Below, one piece after another: positions 1-10,231 of a stretch of 64,000 bases of DNA. Location: positions 558,001-622,000 of the forward strand of contig NZ_CP022133.1 in assembly GCF_002211765.1 (NCBI RefSeq). The letters are read 5' to 3'. A program made the position numbers and the translations under genes. The stretch's first letter is position 1. Each line of letters begins with the position of its first letter. Below the pieces are notes generated by a model that was not told the DNA's origin, searched no databases, and saw only the letters and a program-made list of their open reading frames with translations. Origin of the DNA: Idiomarina piscisalsi (GTDB lineage Bacteria; Pseudomonadota; Gammaproteobacteria; Enterobacterales; Alteromonadaceae).

Positions 1-1
1 C

Positions 2-826
2 AAAGGTCAGTTTGATGACGCACTGACGATACCGTCGCCGGTGCGGGACAGCCTCGATATTGAAATTCGCATTATGCCGTACAGCGACGATCAGTTCCTG
101 CTGGTTGCGCGCGACGTCACCCAAGTTAAACGGCTGGACTCTATGCGCCGAGAGTTCGTTGCCAACGTGTCGCATGAATTAAAAACGCCGCTTACCGTGT
201 TGCAGGGCTATTTGGAAATGCTGGAAGATCCTGAGCAAACACCACCCGCTATGCTCAAAAAGGCGGTCGAGAACATGAATGCGCAAAGTGATCGCATGGC
301 CAACCTAGTTGACCAACTTCTGGTTCTGTCTCGCATGGAAACGCCAAGTGATGATGTGTTTGACCACGAAGTCAACGTACCCGCTTTGCTGGAACAACTA
401 CAAACGGAAGCCCATCGCCTCAATGAGCAAAAGCAGCATAACCTCATATTCAAGGTTGACCCTATTCGTATCTATGGCAAAGAGTCATTGCTGCGCAGTG
501 CCATGCAGAACCTGATCACGAACGCCATTCGTTACACGCCGGAGGGCGGCGAAATAGAGGTGTGCTGGAAAGAAACGTCAGGTGGTGTCGAGTTCAGTGT
601 CACCGATAATGGCAAAGGCATACCCGCGCAGCACCTACCGCGATTGACTGAACGTTTTTATCGTATTGATGAAGACCGTAATAGTGCCAGTGGTGGAACT
701 GGGCTGGGGTTATCTATTGTGAAACAAGCCATCGAACATCATAACGCTCAACTGGATATTAGCAGTACACCGGGCAAAGGCAGTCGTTTTGCATTTCAAC
801 TGCCGCAAGGATTAATTAAGTCATAA
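2..826 (+). CDS. phoR: PhoR phosphate-regulon sensor histidine kinase (3' part)
   Basis: The gene enters from the left edge, so only the last 274 residues are visible. They contain the end of a PAS-like region, a HisKA dimerisation domain with the H-box VSHELKTPL (phospho-accepting His codon at about 173), and a HATPase_c domain with the N-box region, DNGKGIP and GGTGLGLSIVK. PhoR is the inner-membrane kinase that phosphorylates PhoB when phosphate is scarce. The identity as PhoR rather than another kinase comes from its place directly before pstS and the pst genes, with Pho-box repeats between. phoB would be expected just upstream, outside the window. Confidence 0.93.
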   Translation, partial: KGQFDDALTIPSPVRDSLDIEIRIMPYSDDQFLLVARDVTQVKRLDSMRREFVANVSHELKTPLTVLQGYLEMLEDPEQTPPAMLKKAVENMNAQSDRMANLVDQLLVLSRMETPSDDVFDHEVNVPALLEQLQTEAHRLNEQKQHNLIFKVDPIRIYGKESLLRSAMQNLITNAIRYTPEGGEIEVCWKETSGGVEFSVTDNGKGIPAQHLPRLTERFYRIDEDRNSASGGTGLGLSIVKQAIEHHNAQLDISSTPGKGSRFAFQLPQGLIKS

Positions 827-836
827 ATTTTTCACA

Positions 837-854
837 TTGTCATAAAGCTGTCAC
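837..854 (+). promoter_or_regulatory. Pho box upstream of pstS
   Basis: TTGTCATAAAGCTGTCAC closely fits the PhoB binding pattern of two 7-bp direct repeats (CTGTCAT type) spaced 11 bp start to start: TTGTCAT at 837 and CTGTCAC at 848. It lies about 75 bp before the pstS start, between phoR and pstS. It predicts PhoB activation of pstS under phosphate starvation. Confidence 0.75.
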
Positions 855-927
855 AAATCGTTCTTAAACTACTCATCATCGAAGAACGATTTCTTGAATT
901 CAGACAAAACCCACAGAGGTGAAAAAC

Positions 928-1908
928 ATGTTTCAATCTACTTTGAACAAGACATTAACTGGTTTAGTCGCGGCGGGCACGTTAATGTTCAGCTCGCTGG
1001 CAGCAGCAACCGAGGACCTACCAGAGTACGAAAAAGTCAGCGGTTTATCAGGCAACCTATCGTCAGTAGGCTCTGACACCCTGGCCAACATGATGACGTT
1101 CTGGGGCGAAGAATTTAAGCGCATGTACCCAAGCGTTAACATTCAAATTCAGGCGGCAGGCTCTTCAACTGCGCCGCCGGCATTAACCGAGGGGACGTCA
1201 AGCTTTGGCCCAATGAGCCGCGCTATGAAGTCAAAAGAAATTGAAGCGTTTGAGAAGCGTCACGGCTACAAGCCAACCCCAGTGCGAGTTGCTATCGATG
1301 CGTTAGCGGTTTTCGTACATAAAGACAACCCAATTGAAGGTTTATCCATTGCGGAAGTCGACGCAATATTCTCGTCAACTCGTAAATGCGGTGCGAACCA
1401 GCAAGTCAACCGTTGGGGTGATCTGGACTTAGGCGGTGACTGGGCTAACCGCGACTTACAGCTTTACGGCCGTAACTCGGTATCCGGTACTTATGGTTAT
1501 TTTAAAGAAGTGGCACTGTGTGACGGTGACTTCCGTGCAAACGTCAACGAACAACCGGGCTCAGCGTCAGTTGTTCAGTCAGTGTCTACGTCACTGAACG
1601 CGATTGGTTACTCAGGTATTGGTTATGTCACCTCGGGTGTGAAAGCGGTACCGATTGCTAAGGGCGACGGCGACGACTTTATTGAAGCGTCACGTGAAGC
1701 CGCATTGGCAGGCAAATATCCGCTGGCACGTTTCCTCTACGTATACGTGAACAAGCACCCGAACAAACCATTAGGTAAAGCAGAAGCTGAGTTCATGAAA
1801 ATGATTCTGTCAAAACAAGGCCAGGACATTGTGAACAAAGACGGCTATATCGGCTTGCCGAAGCAAGTGGTCGAAGCAGAGCTGAAAAAACTCGGCCTTA
1901 GCCACTAA
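928..1908 (+). CDS. pstS: PstS-type periplasmic phosphate-binding protein
   Basis: A 326-residue secreted protein with a signal peptide (positive N-terminus, hydrophobic stretch, SSLAAA cleavage region near residue 24) and a PBP-like phosphate-binding fold. The conserved ligand-binding segments [23 protein letters not shown] and RNSVSGTY are visible. It captures phosphate in the periplasm and delivers it to PstCA. It belongs to the PstS/SphX-like branch rather than the classical E. coli PstS. The ATG at 928 is chosen over a GTG at 919 because AGAGGTGA lies at the right distance before it and includes that GTG. A strong terminator follows, so it is probably transcribed apart from pstCAB. Confidence 0.92.
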   Translation: MFQSTLNKTLTGLVAAGTLMFSSLAAATEDLPEYEKVSGLSGNLSSVGSDTLANMMTFWGEEFKRMYPSVNIQIQAAGSSTAPPALTEGTSSFGPMSRAMKSKEIEAFEKRHGYKPTPVRVAIDALAVFVHKDNPIEGLSIAEVDAIFSSTRKCGANQQVNRWGDLDLGGDWANRDLQLYGRNSVSGTYGYFKEVALCDGDFRANVNEQPGSASVVQSVSTSLNAIGYSGIGYVTSGVKAVPIAKGDGDDFIEASREAALAGKYPLARFLYVYVNKHPNKPLGKAEAEFMKMILSKQGQDIVNKDGYIGLPKQVVEAELKKLGLSH

Positions 1909-1925
1909 AAAATTACGTCATAATA

Positions 1926-1959
1926 AAGCCGGTAGTTCTTTGAAACTGCCGGCTTTTTT
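1926..1959 (+). terminator. Rho-independent terminator after pstS
   Basis: The inverted repeat AAGCCGGTAGTT / AACTGCCGGCTT (one G-T type mismatch) is followed by a run of T. It separates pstS from pstC, so the binding protein can be made in excess over the transporter. Confidence 0.85.
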
Positions 1960-1995
1960 CTATTTTGACAGTTTAGTGAAGAAAATATGACGGTA

Positions 1996-2024
1996 CTGTA
2001 ACAGTACTGTCATAAAACTTTACT
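1996..2024 (+). promoter_or_regulatory. Extended Pho box (three 11-bp phased repeats) before pstC
   Basis: Three CTGTCAT-like 7-mers occur 11 bp apart: CTGTAAC at 1996, CTGTCAT at 2007 and CTTTACT at 2018. This is the phasing used by PhoB dimers. The array lies about 50 bp before the pstC start and after the pstS terminator, which supports a second PhoB-dependent promoter for pstCAB-phoU. Confidence 0.72.
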
Positions 2025-2073
2025 ACACTATCACTCAGTTAAATTTGAAGTCATTTTAGAGTCCGAGGTCACA

Positions 2074-4341
2074 ATGGCAACACAATCTGCCCAACAGCTG
2101 TCGGCCAATCGCATGCGATTGTTCAAAGACCGTTTCGCACGTTATGGCGTAACGGCTGGCGGCGTTATGGTATTGGTCGCACTGCTTTTGATCTTCTTTT
2201 ACCTGCTTTATGTGGTGCAGCCGATATTCGAGTCGGTGAGCTTGAAAAAAGTGAACAGTTTTAACTTGCCTGAGGCGGGGCAAGTTGAAGCGGTTGGTAT
2301 GGAAGAGCAGGCAGAAATTGGTTATCGCTTTTTACAAAGCGGTGAGCTGCAGTTTTTCTCGCTTATCGACAAAAACGATCGTCGTTCAGGTGACATATTA
2401 CTGAGTGAAACCTTTGTGGGCTCAGAAAACATCACCAGCTTTGCTAAGACTCTGCCAGTGAATAAGCAATACGCTTATGGGTTAGCGTCGGGTGAGGCGC
2501 TGGTTGTCGAGCCTAAGTTCTCCGTTACTTTTCCAGAAACGGCGGCAACTTCCGTAACCGATAAAGTGGAACGGCTTATTACGCCACGGTTTGAAGTGAA
2601 AAACGACGGCGAGCCATTAGTTATTGATGAACAAGGCCGGGCACTTGAGAAGCTGGCTTATGAGACCGATGGCGACGGTATGATATTTGCTGCCGCCGTT
2701 GAAAAAAGCACTTTGTTGATCACGCACTTTGTTGCCGAAGAAAACTTTATGACAGGCGCCGTCACATTGACGCCAAACTACACCGAAATTCCTTTAAATA
2801 CCGCTATTGATGACCTGGTTGTGACGCCAGACTTACGACAGGTTATTGCTCGCCGTGGCAACCGTGTGCATGTATTTGATATCTCGATTAGCGGTAACGT
2901 TACTGAGCGTGAATTGTTGCCTATGCGTACGCGCGAGCTGGGTAATGCTACCGGCATGTACCTATTGGCTGGCGCGTCATCGGTATTGTTAACCCACGAC
3001 TCGGGCAAAGTCTCACAATGGTTTGAAGTGCCGGGTGACGACGGACGCCAGTATCAATTTATTCGCAGCTTTGACGCCGGTTCACCGGTAACTAACGTTG
3101 AAGTCGAATATTATCGCCGTACGTTCTACACGTTATCTGAAAACGGTGACATGAACATTTTCCATACAACGGCAGAAGCTGACCTATACCGAGGCAAACC
3201 AGCCGATGCGGAAGTTCAAGCTGTCATGGTCGATCCGCGAGCCAATTACCTATTAATGAAAACGGCAGACGGTTATGGCCTTTATGATGTCGATAACGAA
3301 CACCCGGAAGTCAGCTGGAGCGGTTTGTGGCAGGAAGTCTGGTACGAAGGTTACCCTGAACCAGACTACACTTGGCAGTCAACGTCAGGTTCTGACGACT
3401 TTGAGTCTAAGTTCAGTTTGGTACCTATTTCGTTCGGTACGATAAAGGCCGCCGCTTACGCGATGCTATTTGCGGTGCCGATTGGCTTAGCCGCAGCGGT
3501 TTACACGGCGTATTTTATGTCGCCATCGGTGCGTAAGTACGTTAAACCGACCGTGGAAATTATGGAGGCATTGCCAACGGTCATTCTTGGTTTCCTTGCA
3601 GGTTTATGGTTGGCCCCTTTAGTGGAAGCCTACCTCCCGGGGTTTGTCGCCGTGCTACTACTGGTGCCACTGGCCGTTATCTTAATGGCGGCTCTTTGGA
3701 GCCAGTTGCCGACTCAGATTAAGAGCAAGGTGAATGACGGCCGTGCTGCGGTACTGCTTATTCCTGTTGTTTTGGCGGTAGGCTGGTTCTCCTTTGAAAT
3801 AAGCCCTTGGGTTGAGCACGTGGTGTTTGACGGTGATGCTCGTCGCTTTATCACCAATGAACTGGGCGTTACCTTCGACCAACGTAACTCGCTGGTGGTG
3901 GGTATTGCGATGGGCTTTGCGGTTATCCCAACCATTTTCTCCATCGCTGAAGATGCCGTATTCAGCGTGCCCAAGCACTTGTCCAACGGTTCATTAGCTC
4001 TTGGTGCTACGCCTTGGCAAACCCTGACCAAAGTCGTGTTGCTGACCGCCAGCCCGGGCATTTTCTCCGCAGTGATGATGGGGCTTGGTCGTGCTGTGGG
4101 TGAAACCATGATAGTGCTCATGGCCACGGGTAACACGCCTATTATGGACTGGAACATTTTCGAAGGTATGCGCACCTTATCTGCCAACATTGCGGTTGAA
4201 ATGCCAGAGTCGGAAGTGGGCAGCTCGCATTACCGTATTTTGTTCCTGGCAGCCTTTGTGTTGTTCATATTCACCTTCTTCTTTAACACCATTGCTGAAT
4301 TTGTTCGCCAACGCTTGCGCGACAAATACAGCTCAATGTAA
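2074..4341 (+). CDS. pstC: PstC phosphate ABC transporter permease with large periplasmic insertion
   Basis: A 755-residue permease, more than twice the roughly 320 residues of E. coli PstC. One membrane helix (about 24-46) is followed by about 400 predicted periplasmic residues rich in short beta-like repeats, possibly propeller-like. The usual six-helix MetI-like permease core begins near residue 448. The core shows the EAA-type coupling loop (LSNGSLALGATPWQTL) and the PstC signature around GRAVGETM. It pairs with PstA to form the phosphate channel. Long PstC forms are known in Vibrio and Alteromonadales; the role of the extra domain is not known to me. Confidence 0.93.
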   Translation: MATQSAQQLSANRMRLFKDRFARYGVTAGGVMVLVALLLIFFYLLYVVQPIFESVSLKKVNSFNLPEAGQVEAVGMEEQAEIGYRFLQSGELQFFSLIDKNDRRSGDILLSETFVGSENITSFAKTLPVNKQYAYGLASGEALVVEPKFSVTFPETAATSVTDKVERLITPRFEVKNDGEPLVIDEQGRALEKLAYETDGDGMIFAAAVEKSTLLITHFVAEENFMTGAVTLTPNYTEIPLNTAIDDLVVTPDLRQVIARRGNRVHVFDISISGNVTERELLPMRTRELGNATGMYLLAGASSVLLTHDSGKVSQWFEVPGDDGRQYQFIRSFDAGSPVTNVEVEYYRRTFYTLSENGDMNIFHTTAEADLYRGKPADAEVQAVMVDPRANYLLMKTADGYGLYDVDNEHPEVSWSGLWQEVWYEGYPEPDYTWQSTSGSDDFESKFSLVPISFGTIKAAAYAMLFAVPIGLAAAVYTAYFMSPSVRKYVKPTVEIMEALPTVILGFLAGLWLAPLVEAYLPGFVAVLLLVPLAVILMAALWSQLPTQIKSKVNDGRAAVLLIPVVLAVGWFSFEISPWVEHVVFDGDARRFITNELGVTFDQRNSLVVGIAMGFAVIPTIFSIAEDAVFSVPKHLSNGSLALGATPWQTLTKVVLLTASPGIFSAVMMGLGRAVGETMIVLMATGNTPIMDWNIFEGMRTLSANIAVEMPESEVGSSHYRILFLAAFVLFIFTFFFNTIAEFVRQRLRDKYSSM

Positions 4342-4363
4342 TCCGCGGAATTGAGGTTTAACG

Positions 4364-6025
4364 ATGAAAAAGTGGTTTAGAACCGGAAAACCCTGGATTT
4401 GGCTAACGGCTGGCTCGGTCAGCGTCAGTCTAATTGCCGTCATTGGGCTGGTTATCATGATTGGCTGGCGCGGTTTGTCATTCTTCTGGCCATCCGCCAT
4501 TCATGAAATGGACATTATGCAGGCCGATGGCAGCACCAAGCACATTATTGGTGAGGTGTACGACTCGGAAGTGGTTCCGACCACTCGCTTGCCTCAGTCA
4601 ATGATTGAGCTAGCCGACATAGAGTCAGAAACCGTCACGCGTTACCTCATGAAAATTGGTAACCGCGAATACGTGCCGCTCGACTTTACCTGGGTACTTG
4701 AGTCACTGGTTACTGAAGACACCACGCCAAAAGACATGGCGGTCATTGAGCGCAGTAAAGACGGTAACTTCTACGGTCGCATTACTGCCGTGACTGAAAA
4801 TGGTGACATCGTTGCGTCGCAAAGTGACGACAACTTTCGTGAAGTCATGTTCGATCGGGTTGAACGAGCGGTCGAGCTGAATGAACAAGCCATGAGTTTA
4901 CAGGAAGGCGAAATATCGTCTATTAACTACCAGTTGAATGAGCTCTCGCTGGAACGCCGTCGCCTGGAGTTACAGGGCGAATTAACCGATCAGGCTATCG
5001 CCGAACTGCAGGCACAGCGCGAACAATTAAATGCCGATTATCAGGTTTACGAAAAAGAGCTGTTCGACTTACGTGAGCAGGCACAGCGCGACGCGTTAGT
5101 GGTTAAAGACTTTCGTGGCGAAGACGTCAAAGTGCCAATGTACCGGGTGTTGGACGTTAACTTCCCGAACGACATGGGCTTTTTCGCCAAGCTGGGGCAC
5201 TTTTTCCAGCAAATTGGCAAGTTTGTGAGTGAAGATCCACGTGAAGCTAACACCGAAGGCGGTGTATTCCCGGCTATTTTCGGTACCGTCTTTATGGTGC
5301 TGCTAATGTCTATTATTGTCACGCCGTTTGGTGTTGTGGCAGCGGTTTACCTGCACGAATATGCAGGAAAGAACCCAGTCACCAAGCTCATTCGCATAGC
5401 GGTTATTAACCTGGCGGGCGTACCGTCGATTGTTTACGGGGTGTTTGGTCTTGGTTTCTTCGTATACATGGTCGGTGGCAGTCTGGACCAAATCTTTTAC
5501 CCGGAAGCGCTGCCGAACCCAACCTTTGGGACGCCGGGTGTGCTGTGGTCGGCGGTTACCTTGGCAATTTTGACACTGCCGGTGGTTATTGTGTCAACCG
5601 AAGAAGGTTTGTCACGTATTCCGCCGTCGTTGCGAGAGGGCAGCTTGTCTCTGGGCGCCACTAAGTGGGAAACCATTTGGCGTATTGTTTTGCCGATGGC
5701 GTCACCGGCCATTATGACGGGGCTTATTTTGGCTGTTGCACGAGCCGCGGGTGAAGTCGCGCCGCTCATGCTGGTGGGTGTGGTGAAGTCGGCGCCGATG
5801 CTGCCGGTTGATGGCAACTTCCCGTACTTACATTTAGACCGTAAGTTTATGCACTTAGGCTTTCATATTTACGACGTTGGCTTCCAAAGCCCGAACGTTG
5901 AAGCGGCACGGCCGCTGGTGTACGCCACCTCATTTTTATTGATTACCGTCATTGTGGGTCTGAACCTGACGGCCATTGGTGTGCGTAACCATTTACGTGA
6001 AAAATACCGCTCACTTGAGCACTAA
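4364..6025 (+). CDS. pstA: PstA phosphate ABC transporter permease with coiled-coil insertion
   Basis: A 553-residue permease (E. coli PstA is about 296). TM1 lies at about 13-37. Residues about 40-300 form a periplasmic insertion with a strongly charged coiled coil at about 171-245, rich in Glu, Gln, Leu and Arg. The permease core starts near 304, with the coupling loop [16 protein letters not shown] and the segment [11 protein letters not shown]. It starts 22 bp after pstC, with GAGG just upstream. The insertion mirrors the one in PstC, so the two probably contact each other outside the membrane; that is an inference. Confidence 0.93.
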   Translation: MKKWFRTGKPWIWLTAGSVSVSLIAVIGLVIMIGWRGLSFFWPSAIHEMDIMQADGSTKHIIGEVYDSEVVPTTRLPQSMIELADIESETVTRYLMKIGNREYVPLDFTWVLESLVTEDTTPKDMAVIERSKDGNFYGRITAVTENGDIVASQSDDNFREVMFDRVERAVELNEQAMSLQEGEISSINYQLNELSLERRRLELQGELTDQAIAELQAQREQLNADYQVYEKELFDLREQAQRDALVVKDFRGEDVKVPMYRVLDVNFPNDMGFFAKLGHFFQQIGKFVSEDPREANTEGGVFPAIFGTVFMVLLMSIIVTPFGVVAAVYLHEYAGKNPVTKLIRIAVINLAGVPSIVYGVFGLGFFVYMVGGSLDQIFYPEALPNPTFGTPGVLWSAVTLAILTLPVVIVSTEEGLSRIPPSLREGSLSLGATKWETIWRIVLPMASPAIMTGLILAVARAAGEVAPLMLVGVVKSAPMLPVDGNFPYLHLDRKFMHLGFHIYDVGFQSPNVEAARPLVYATSFLLITVIVGLNLTAIGVRNHLREKYRSLEH

Positions 6026-6071
6026 AGTTTACAAAAAAGATTTTGATGAATTAGCGAAAGGGTCAGAATTT

Positions 6072-6890
6072 ATGATTTCGGTAAACCCGAGTACAAGCAA
6101 CATGGAAAAGCTGGACTTACACAACTTGCCAGCTGAGCAAACCGCGTTGGATATTAAGAACCTGGACTTATACTACGGTGAAGATCAGGCGTTGCATGAT
6201 ATTTCCATGCGCATTCCAAAAAATCGCGTCACGGCGTTCATCGGACCGTCAGGTTGTGGTAAATCGACGCTGCTGCGCTGCATTAATCGCATGAACGATC
6301 TAGTGGAAATTTGCCGTATTGACGGCGAAATAGAGCTGCACGGTCAGAACATATACGACAAGAACGTTGATGTTGCTGCGTTAAGACGCCGCGTTGGTAT
6401 GGTGTTTCAGCGTCCTAACCCGTTTCCTAAGTCCATTTACGAAAATGTGGTCTATGGTCTGCGCTTGCAAGGCGTAAAAGACAAACGCGTATTAGACGAA
6501 GCGGTAGAAACGTCGCTACGTGGTGCGGCTCTGTGGGACGAAGTAAAAGACCGTCTCAACGCCAGTGCGTTTAGTCTGTCAGGTGGTCAGCAACAACGTT
6601 TGGTTATCGCGCGCTCTATTGCTATAGAACCTGAAATTTTACTGCTCGACGAGCCAACCTCAGCGCTTGACCCGATTTCTACGTTAACCATTGAAGAGCT
6701 CATTACCGAGCTGAAAGAAAAATTCACAGTGGTAATTGTTACCCATAACATGCAGCAGGCGGCGCGTGTGTCAGACCAGACCGCATTTTTGTACATGGGT
6801 AAAATGATAGAATACGCAGACACTGACACGTTATTTACAACACCGTCGGAAAAGCAAACCGAAGACTACATTACCGGTCGTTACGGCTAA
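6072..6890 (+). CDS. pstB: PstB phosphate transport ATP-binding protein
   Basis: The ATPase of the phosphate transporter, 272 residues. Visible motifs are Walker [10 protein letters not shown], the Q-loop with [10 protein letters not shown], signature LSGGQQQR, Walker [14 protein letters not shown] and the switch His in VTHNM. The ATG at 6072 is preceded by AAAGGG at a suitable distance. An upstream in-frame GTG at 5976 would run through the end of pstA and adds residues that are not PstB-like. It lies in the pstCAB-phoU unit and acts at the inner face of the membrane. Confidence 0.95.
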   Translation: MISVNPSTSNMEKLDLHNLPAEQTALDIKNLDLYYGEDQALHDISMRIPKNRVTAFIGPSGCGKSTLLRCINRMNDLVEICRIDGEIELHGQNIYDKNVDVAALRRRVGMVFQRPNPFPKSIYENVVYGLRLQGVKDKRVLDEAVETSLRGAALWDEVKDRLNASAFSLSGGQQQRLVIARSIAIEPEILLLDEPTSALDPISTLTIEELITELKEKFTVVIVTHNMQQAARVSDQTAFLYMGKMIEYADTDTLFTTPSEKQTEDYITGRYG

Positions 6891-6900
6891 GGAGAGTGTT

Positions 6901-7623
6901 ATGGATAAAATGAACATGAGTAAGCACATTTCCGGTAAGTTCAATGAAGAGCTTGAGGCTGTGCGTAACCGGGTATTGAGCATGGGCGGAATGGTCGAGC
7001 AGCAAATAAGCGATGCGCTGGAGGCGATTCAAAAAGGCAACGTTGAACTGGCCGAAAAAGTCCTGAGCAGTGACCACAAAATCAATAAGCTGGAAGTGCA
7101 GATTGATGAAGAGTGTGTGCACATTATTGCGAAACGTCAGCCGGCAGCCAGTGACCTGCGTTTGGTCATTGCTATTATCAAAACCATTGCCGACTTAGAG
7201 CGCATTGGTGACGAAGCGGAGCGTATTGCCAAAGTGGCAAAAGAGAGCTTCAACAAAGACCAACAGCAGTTGTTGGTGAGTCTGGAGAACTTAGGTCAGC
7301 ACATTCTCAGCATGCTGCGCAAAGTGCTCGACGCCTTTGCTCGTATGGACCTGGAAGCGGCTTACGACGTGCACCAGCAGGACGAGCAGGCCGACCGCCA
7401 GTACGAAGCACTGACGCGTCAGCTAATGACTTACATGATGGAAGACTCACGCTCGATACCTAAGATTATGGATGTACTGTGGTCTGCGCGTTCATTAGAG
7501 CGTATGGGCGACCGCTGCCAGAACATTGCCGAGTACATTATTTTCTTTGTGAAAGGCAAAGACGTGCGCCATGTCTCACCGGAGAGCATGGAACGCACAG
7601 TTTTGGGGAAAAAAGCAGACTAA
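6901..7623 (+). CDS. phoU: PhoU phosphate signalling regulator
   Basis: 240 residues with two PhoU repeats forming three-helix bundles. The metal-binding E(D)xxxD patterns are visible in ADLERIGDEAERI and SLERMGDRCQNIAEY. PhoU links the Pst transporter to PhoR and keeps the Pho regulon off when phosphate is plentiful. It starts 10 bp after pstB with AAGGAGAG before the ATG. Its stop codon overlaps the stop codon of the convergent serA, leaving no room for a terminator between them. Confidence 0.95.
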   Translation: MDKMNMSKHISGKFNEELEAVRNRVLSMGGMVEQQISDALEAIQKGNVELAEKVLSSDHKINKLEVQIDEECVHIIAKRQPAASDLRLVIAIIKTIADLERIGDEAERIAKVAKESFNKDQQQLLVSLENLGQHILSMLRKVLDAFARMDLEAAYDVHQQDEQADRQYEALTRQLMTYMMEDSRSIPKIMDVLWSARSLERMGDRCQNIAEYIIFFVKGKDVRHVSPESMERTVLGKKAD

Positions 7624-8846
7624 AACAGACGCCGGGCGCGAATGGTGCCCGGAATGTCTTTCAGTTGCTGCAGGATATCGGCGCCATTGTCGCTGTCGAT
7701 ATCCATCACAACGTAACCGACCGTCTCGTCGGTTTGTAAATATTGACCCGCCACGTTTATTTGGTTGTCACTAATAATACGGTTAATAGCGTTCAGCATA
7801 CCAGGCTGGTTTTTGTGAATATGCAGCAACCGTTGTGTGGTCGCGTGTGTAGGTAAACTGACTTCCGGGAAGTTCACCGCCGACAACGTCGAACCATTGT
7901 CAGAGTAACGCACCAGTTTACCCGCCACTTCCACACCAATGTTTTCCTGGGCCTCCAGTGTCGAGCCGCCAATGTGTGGCGTCAGCAGGCAGTTCTTCAA
8001 ACCGCGCAGCGGCGACACAAATTCATCGTTATTGCCTTTCGGCTCAACCGGGAACACATCAATGGCGGCACCGGCAATATGGCGCGAAGAAAGGGCGTCA
8101 GCCAACGCGTCAATATCCACGACCGTGCCACGCGACGCGTTAATCAATAAACTGCCGGGCTTCATTCGCTCAATTTGACGGCGGCCTATCATCCACTGCG
8201 TTTGTTCCGTTTCCGGTACATGCAATGTGACAATGTCAGACTGTGCCAGTAAGTCATCCAACGTTGGTACCGACTGAGCGTTCCCCATTGGCAGCTTGTC
8301 TTCCACATCGTAGTAGCGAATGTGCATACCCAATTGCTCAGCAAGCACACTTAACTGGCTGCCAATATGGCCATAACCAATAATGCCCAGTATTTTACCG
8401 CGCGCTTCAAAAGACTGTTTCGCCGATTTCAGCCAGCCACCTTCGTGAGCCACTGCGTTCTTTTCAGGAATACCGCGTAGCAGCATAATAATTTCAGCCA
8501 GCACTAACTCCGCCACACTGCGAGTATTGGAAAACGGCGCGTTAAATACAATAACACCGTGTTTTTTCGCTGCCTCAAGGTCGACCTGGTTGGTACCAAT
8601 GCAAAAGCAGCCGACCGCGATGAGTTTCTCTGCTGCCGCAAAGACCCGCTCATTTAACTGGCTGCGCGAGCGTATACCGACAATGTGCGCGTCTTTAATT
8701 TTTTCACACAGCTCGTCTTCGTTAAGTGATGTCTGCAGAATCTCTAAATTGTTATAACCATGGTGGCGGAACAGCTGTATGGCACTGTCGTGCACACCTT
8801 CTAACAATAAAACTTTTATCTTGTCTTTCGACAATGACTTTTGCAT
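7620..8846 (-). CDS. serA: D-3-phosphoglycerate dehydrogenase
   Basis: A 408-residue enzyme for the first step of serine synthesis: oxidation of 3-phosphoglycerate to phosphohydroxypyruvate with NAD. It shows the NAD-binding GIIGYGHIGSQ (about 155-165), catalytic-region NASRGTVVD and PHIGGSTLEAQ, and a C-terminal ACT domain (about 335-408) that in E. coli mediates serine feedback inhibition. The length matches the E. coli enzyme. The start overlaps the rpiA stop by one base (TAATG on the minus strand), so the two are probably translationally coupled. It ends convergently inside the phoU stop. Confidence 0.96.
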   Translation of the reverse strand: MQKSLSKDKIKVLLLEGVHDSAIQLFRHHGYNNLEILQTSLNEDELCEKIKDAHIVGIRSRSQLNERVFAAAEKLIAVGCFCIGTNQVDLEAAKKHGVIVFNAPFSNTRSVAELVLAEIIMLLRGIPEKNAVAHEGGWLKSAKQSFEARGKILGIIGYGHIGSQLSVLAEQLGMHIRYYDVEDKLPMGNAQSVPTLDDLLAQSDIVTLHVPETEQTQWMIGRRQIERMKPGSLLINASRGTVVDIDALADALSSRHIAGAAIDVFPVEPKGNNDEFVSPLRGLKNCLLTPHIGGSTLEAQENIGVEVAGKLVRYSDNGSTLSAVNFPEVSLPTHATTQRLLHIHKNQPGMLNAINRIISDNQINVAGQYLQTDETVGYVVMDIDSDNGADILQQLKDIPGTIRARRLF

Positions 8847-9517
8847 TAGCCTGCTACCTTAAGAGTTTCAACGCCGTCTTCGCGCGCAATCAGCGCCACG
8901 TCGGCGCCACGCTGGGCGAATAAGCCGTTAGTGACTACGCCGACAATATTGTTCAGGTCAGACTCAAGCTCCATGGGTTTCATAATGTCCAGGTTGTGGA
9001 CATCCAGAATCCAGTTGCCGTTATCGGTGGTAAAGCCCTGCCGCCAGACTGGATCACCGCCTAACTTGACGATTTCCCGTGCCACATAAGAACGCGCCAT
9101 GGGAATCACCTCAACCGGTAACGGGAAACGACCCAACAAGCCCACACGTTTACTGTCGTCGGCGACACAAACGAATTTGTCCGCCACCGCTGCAATAATC
9201 TTCTCGCGGGTTAATGCCCCACCGCCGCCTTTTATCATTTGGCCGTGCTCGTTAATTTCGTCGGCACCGTCAACGTAAATAGGAATATCGGCAACTGAGT
9301 TTAAGTCAAACACCTCAATACCATGGGCTTTTAAGCGTTTGGTTGATTCCTCAGAGCTTGATACCGCACCTTCAATATCGTCTTTCCGCTTGGCCAGCTC
9401 ATCAATAAAGAAATTGACAGTGGAACCGGTACCAACACCGACAACAGTGCCGTTTTCAATGTATTGCATAGCTGCTTCTGCAGCGGCTTTTTTGAGTGAA
9501 TCTGCATTGCCTGACAT
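8846..9517 (-). CDS. rpiA: Ribose-5-phosphate isomerase A
   Basis: 223 residues, the usual RpiA size. It interconverts ribose 5-phosphate and ribulose 5-phosphate in the pentose phosphate pathway. The motifs [19 protein letters not shown] and [11 protein letters not shown] are present. The ATG at 9517 has GGGGAG eight bases upstream. An in-frame extension to 9688 adds 57 residues with no RpiA character and no ribosome binding site, so it was not used. It is first in an rpiA-serA unit. Confidence 0.95.
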   Translation of the reverse strand: MSGNADSLKKAAAEAAMQYIENGTVVGVGTGSTVNFFIDELAKRKDDIEGAVSSSEESTKRLKAHGIEVFDLNSVADIPIYVDGADEINEHGQMIKGGGGALTREKIIAAVADKFVCVADDSKRVGLLGRFPLPVEVIPMARSYVAREIVKLGGDPVWRQGFTTDNGNWILDVHNLDIMKPMELESDLNNIVGVVTNGLFAQRGADVALIAREDGVETLKVAG

Positions 9518-9596
9518 GGTAAAACTCCCCGTTTGACTTTTAGCGTCAGTATAAGGTTTTTGTTGGTTTTTATCGAACGCTTTACACCGAAAACCG

Positions 9597-10184
9597 TTAA
9601 AATTGCCAGTGTTTCGTTGGCGTAATAACTTCCGGCAAAGGAATATCCCAGGCTTCAACAGGCAACTCATCGACCCGCTGCTCGTCATAACTTAGCCCAA
9701 TTGGGAATAAATGGGGTGTATGTCCGTTATGCCACTGCGCTAATGTTCGGTCGTAGTAACCGCCGCCCATGCCCAGTCGGTTGCCTTTTTTGTCGAAACC
9801 GACCAGCGGCAGCAGCAAAATATCAATCTTGCTAAGGGGCACGACGTTATCGACACGCAATTCGGGCTCTTCTATACCATATTTATTGGTGGTCATCGGG
9901 GTATCGGGGGCGTAACGTAAGAACAGTAAATGACCTTTCGCGAATGGGTGCAACACTGGCAGCACTGTTTGGAAACCGTTTTCCCAAAGCCGCTCAATAA
10001 CTGGCTGTGTGGGCAGCTCGCCGGCAAAGCTGTGATACACAGCAACAGTGGTTTGGGTAGGCTCTAACCCCCGCAGCCGCTGTTCAACAGCGTCAGCAAC
10101 CGCCATACCGGCCTGTTCGGCATAATCCTGGGGTAAGCTGCGGCGAATGTGCTGTAACTTGCTTCGGAGTTCTTGTCGGGTCAT
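9597..10184 (-). CDS. fau: 5-formyltetrahydrofolate cyclo-ligase family protein (YgfA)
   Basis: 195 residues. The family converts 5-formyltetrahydrofolate to methenyltetrahydrofolate using ATP. The substrate/ATP loop [11 protein letters not shown] and the [15 protein letters not shown] segment are diagnostic. The ATG at 10184 starts the typical N-terminus ([10 protein letters not shown]). A TTG at 10241 would extend it by 19 residues and overlap the divergent amidohydrolase start. No clear Shine-Dalgarno is seen for either. In many gammaproteobacteria this gene follows the 6S RNA and zapA; here a foreign-looking gene lies between. Confidence 0.9.
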   Translation of the reverse strand: MTRQELRSKLQHIRRSLPQDYAEQAGMAVADAVEQRLRGLEPTQTTVAVYHSFAGELPTQPVIERLWENGFQTVLPVLHPFAKGHLLFLRYAPDTPMTTNKYGIEEPELRVDNVVPLSKIDILLLPLVGFDKKGNRLGMGGGYYDRTLAQWHNGHTPHLFPIGLSYDEQRVDELPVEAWDIPLPEVITPTKHWQF

Positions 10185-10231
10185 GCTAAAGTCTGTGTCA
10201 GTCAGCCGAACGAATGTGTCGAGGATAACCG

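Noticed and set aside
3682..4190. Minus-strand frame of 158 residues inside pstC
   Set aside because: It is antisense to the conserved PstC permease core and its sequence is low in family-like features.
8846..9688. Extended rpiA start at 9688
   Set aside because: The extra 57 residues lack RpiA homology and overlap the fau end; the ATG at 9517 has a strong GGGGAG site.
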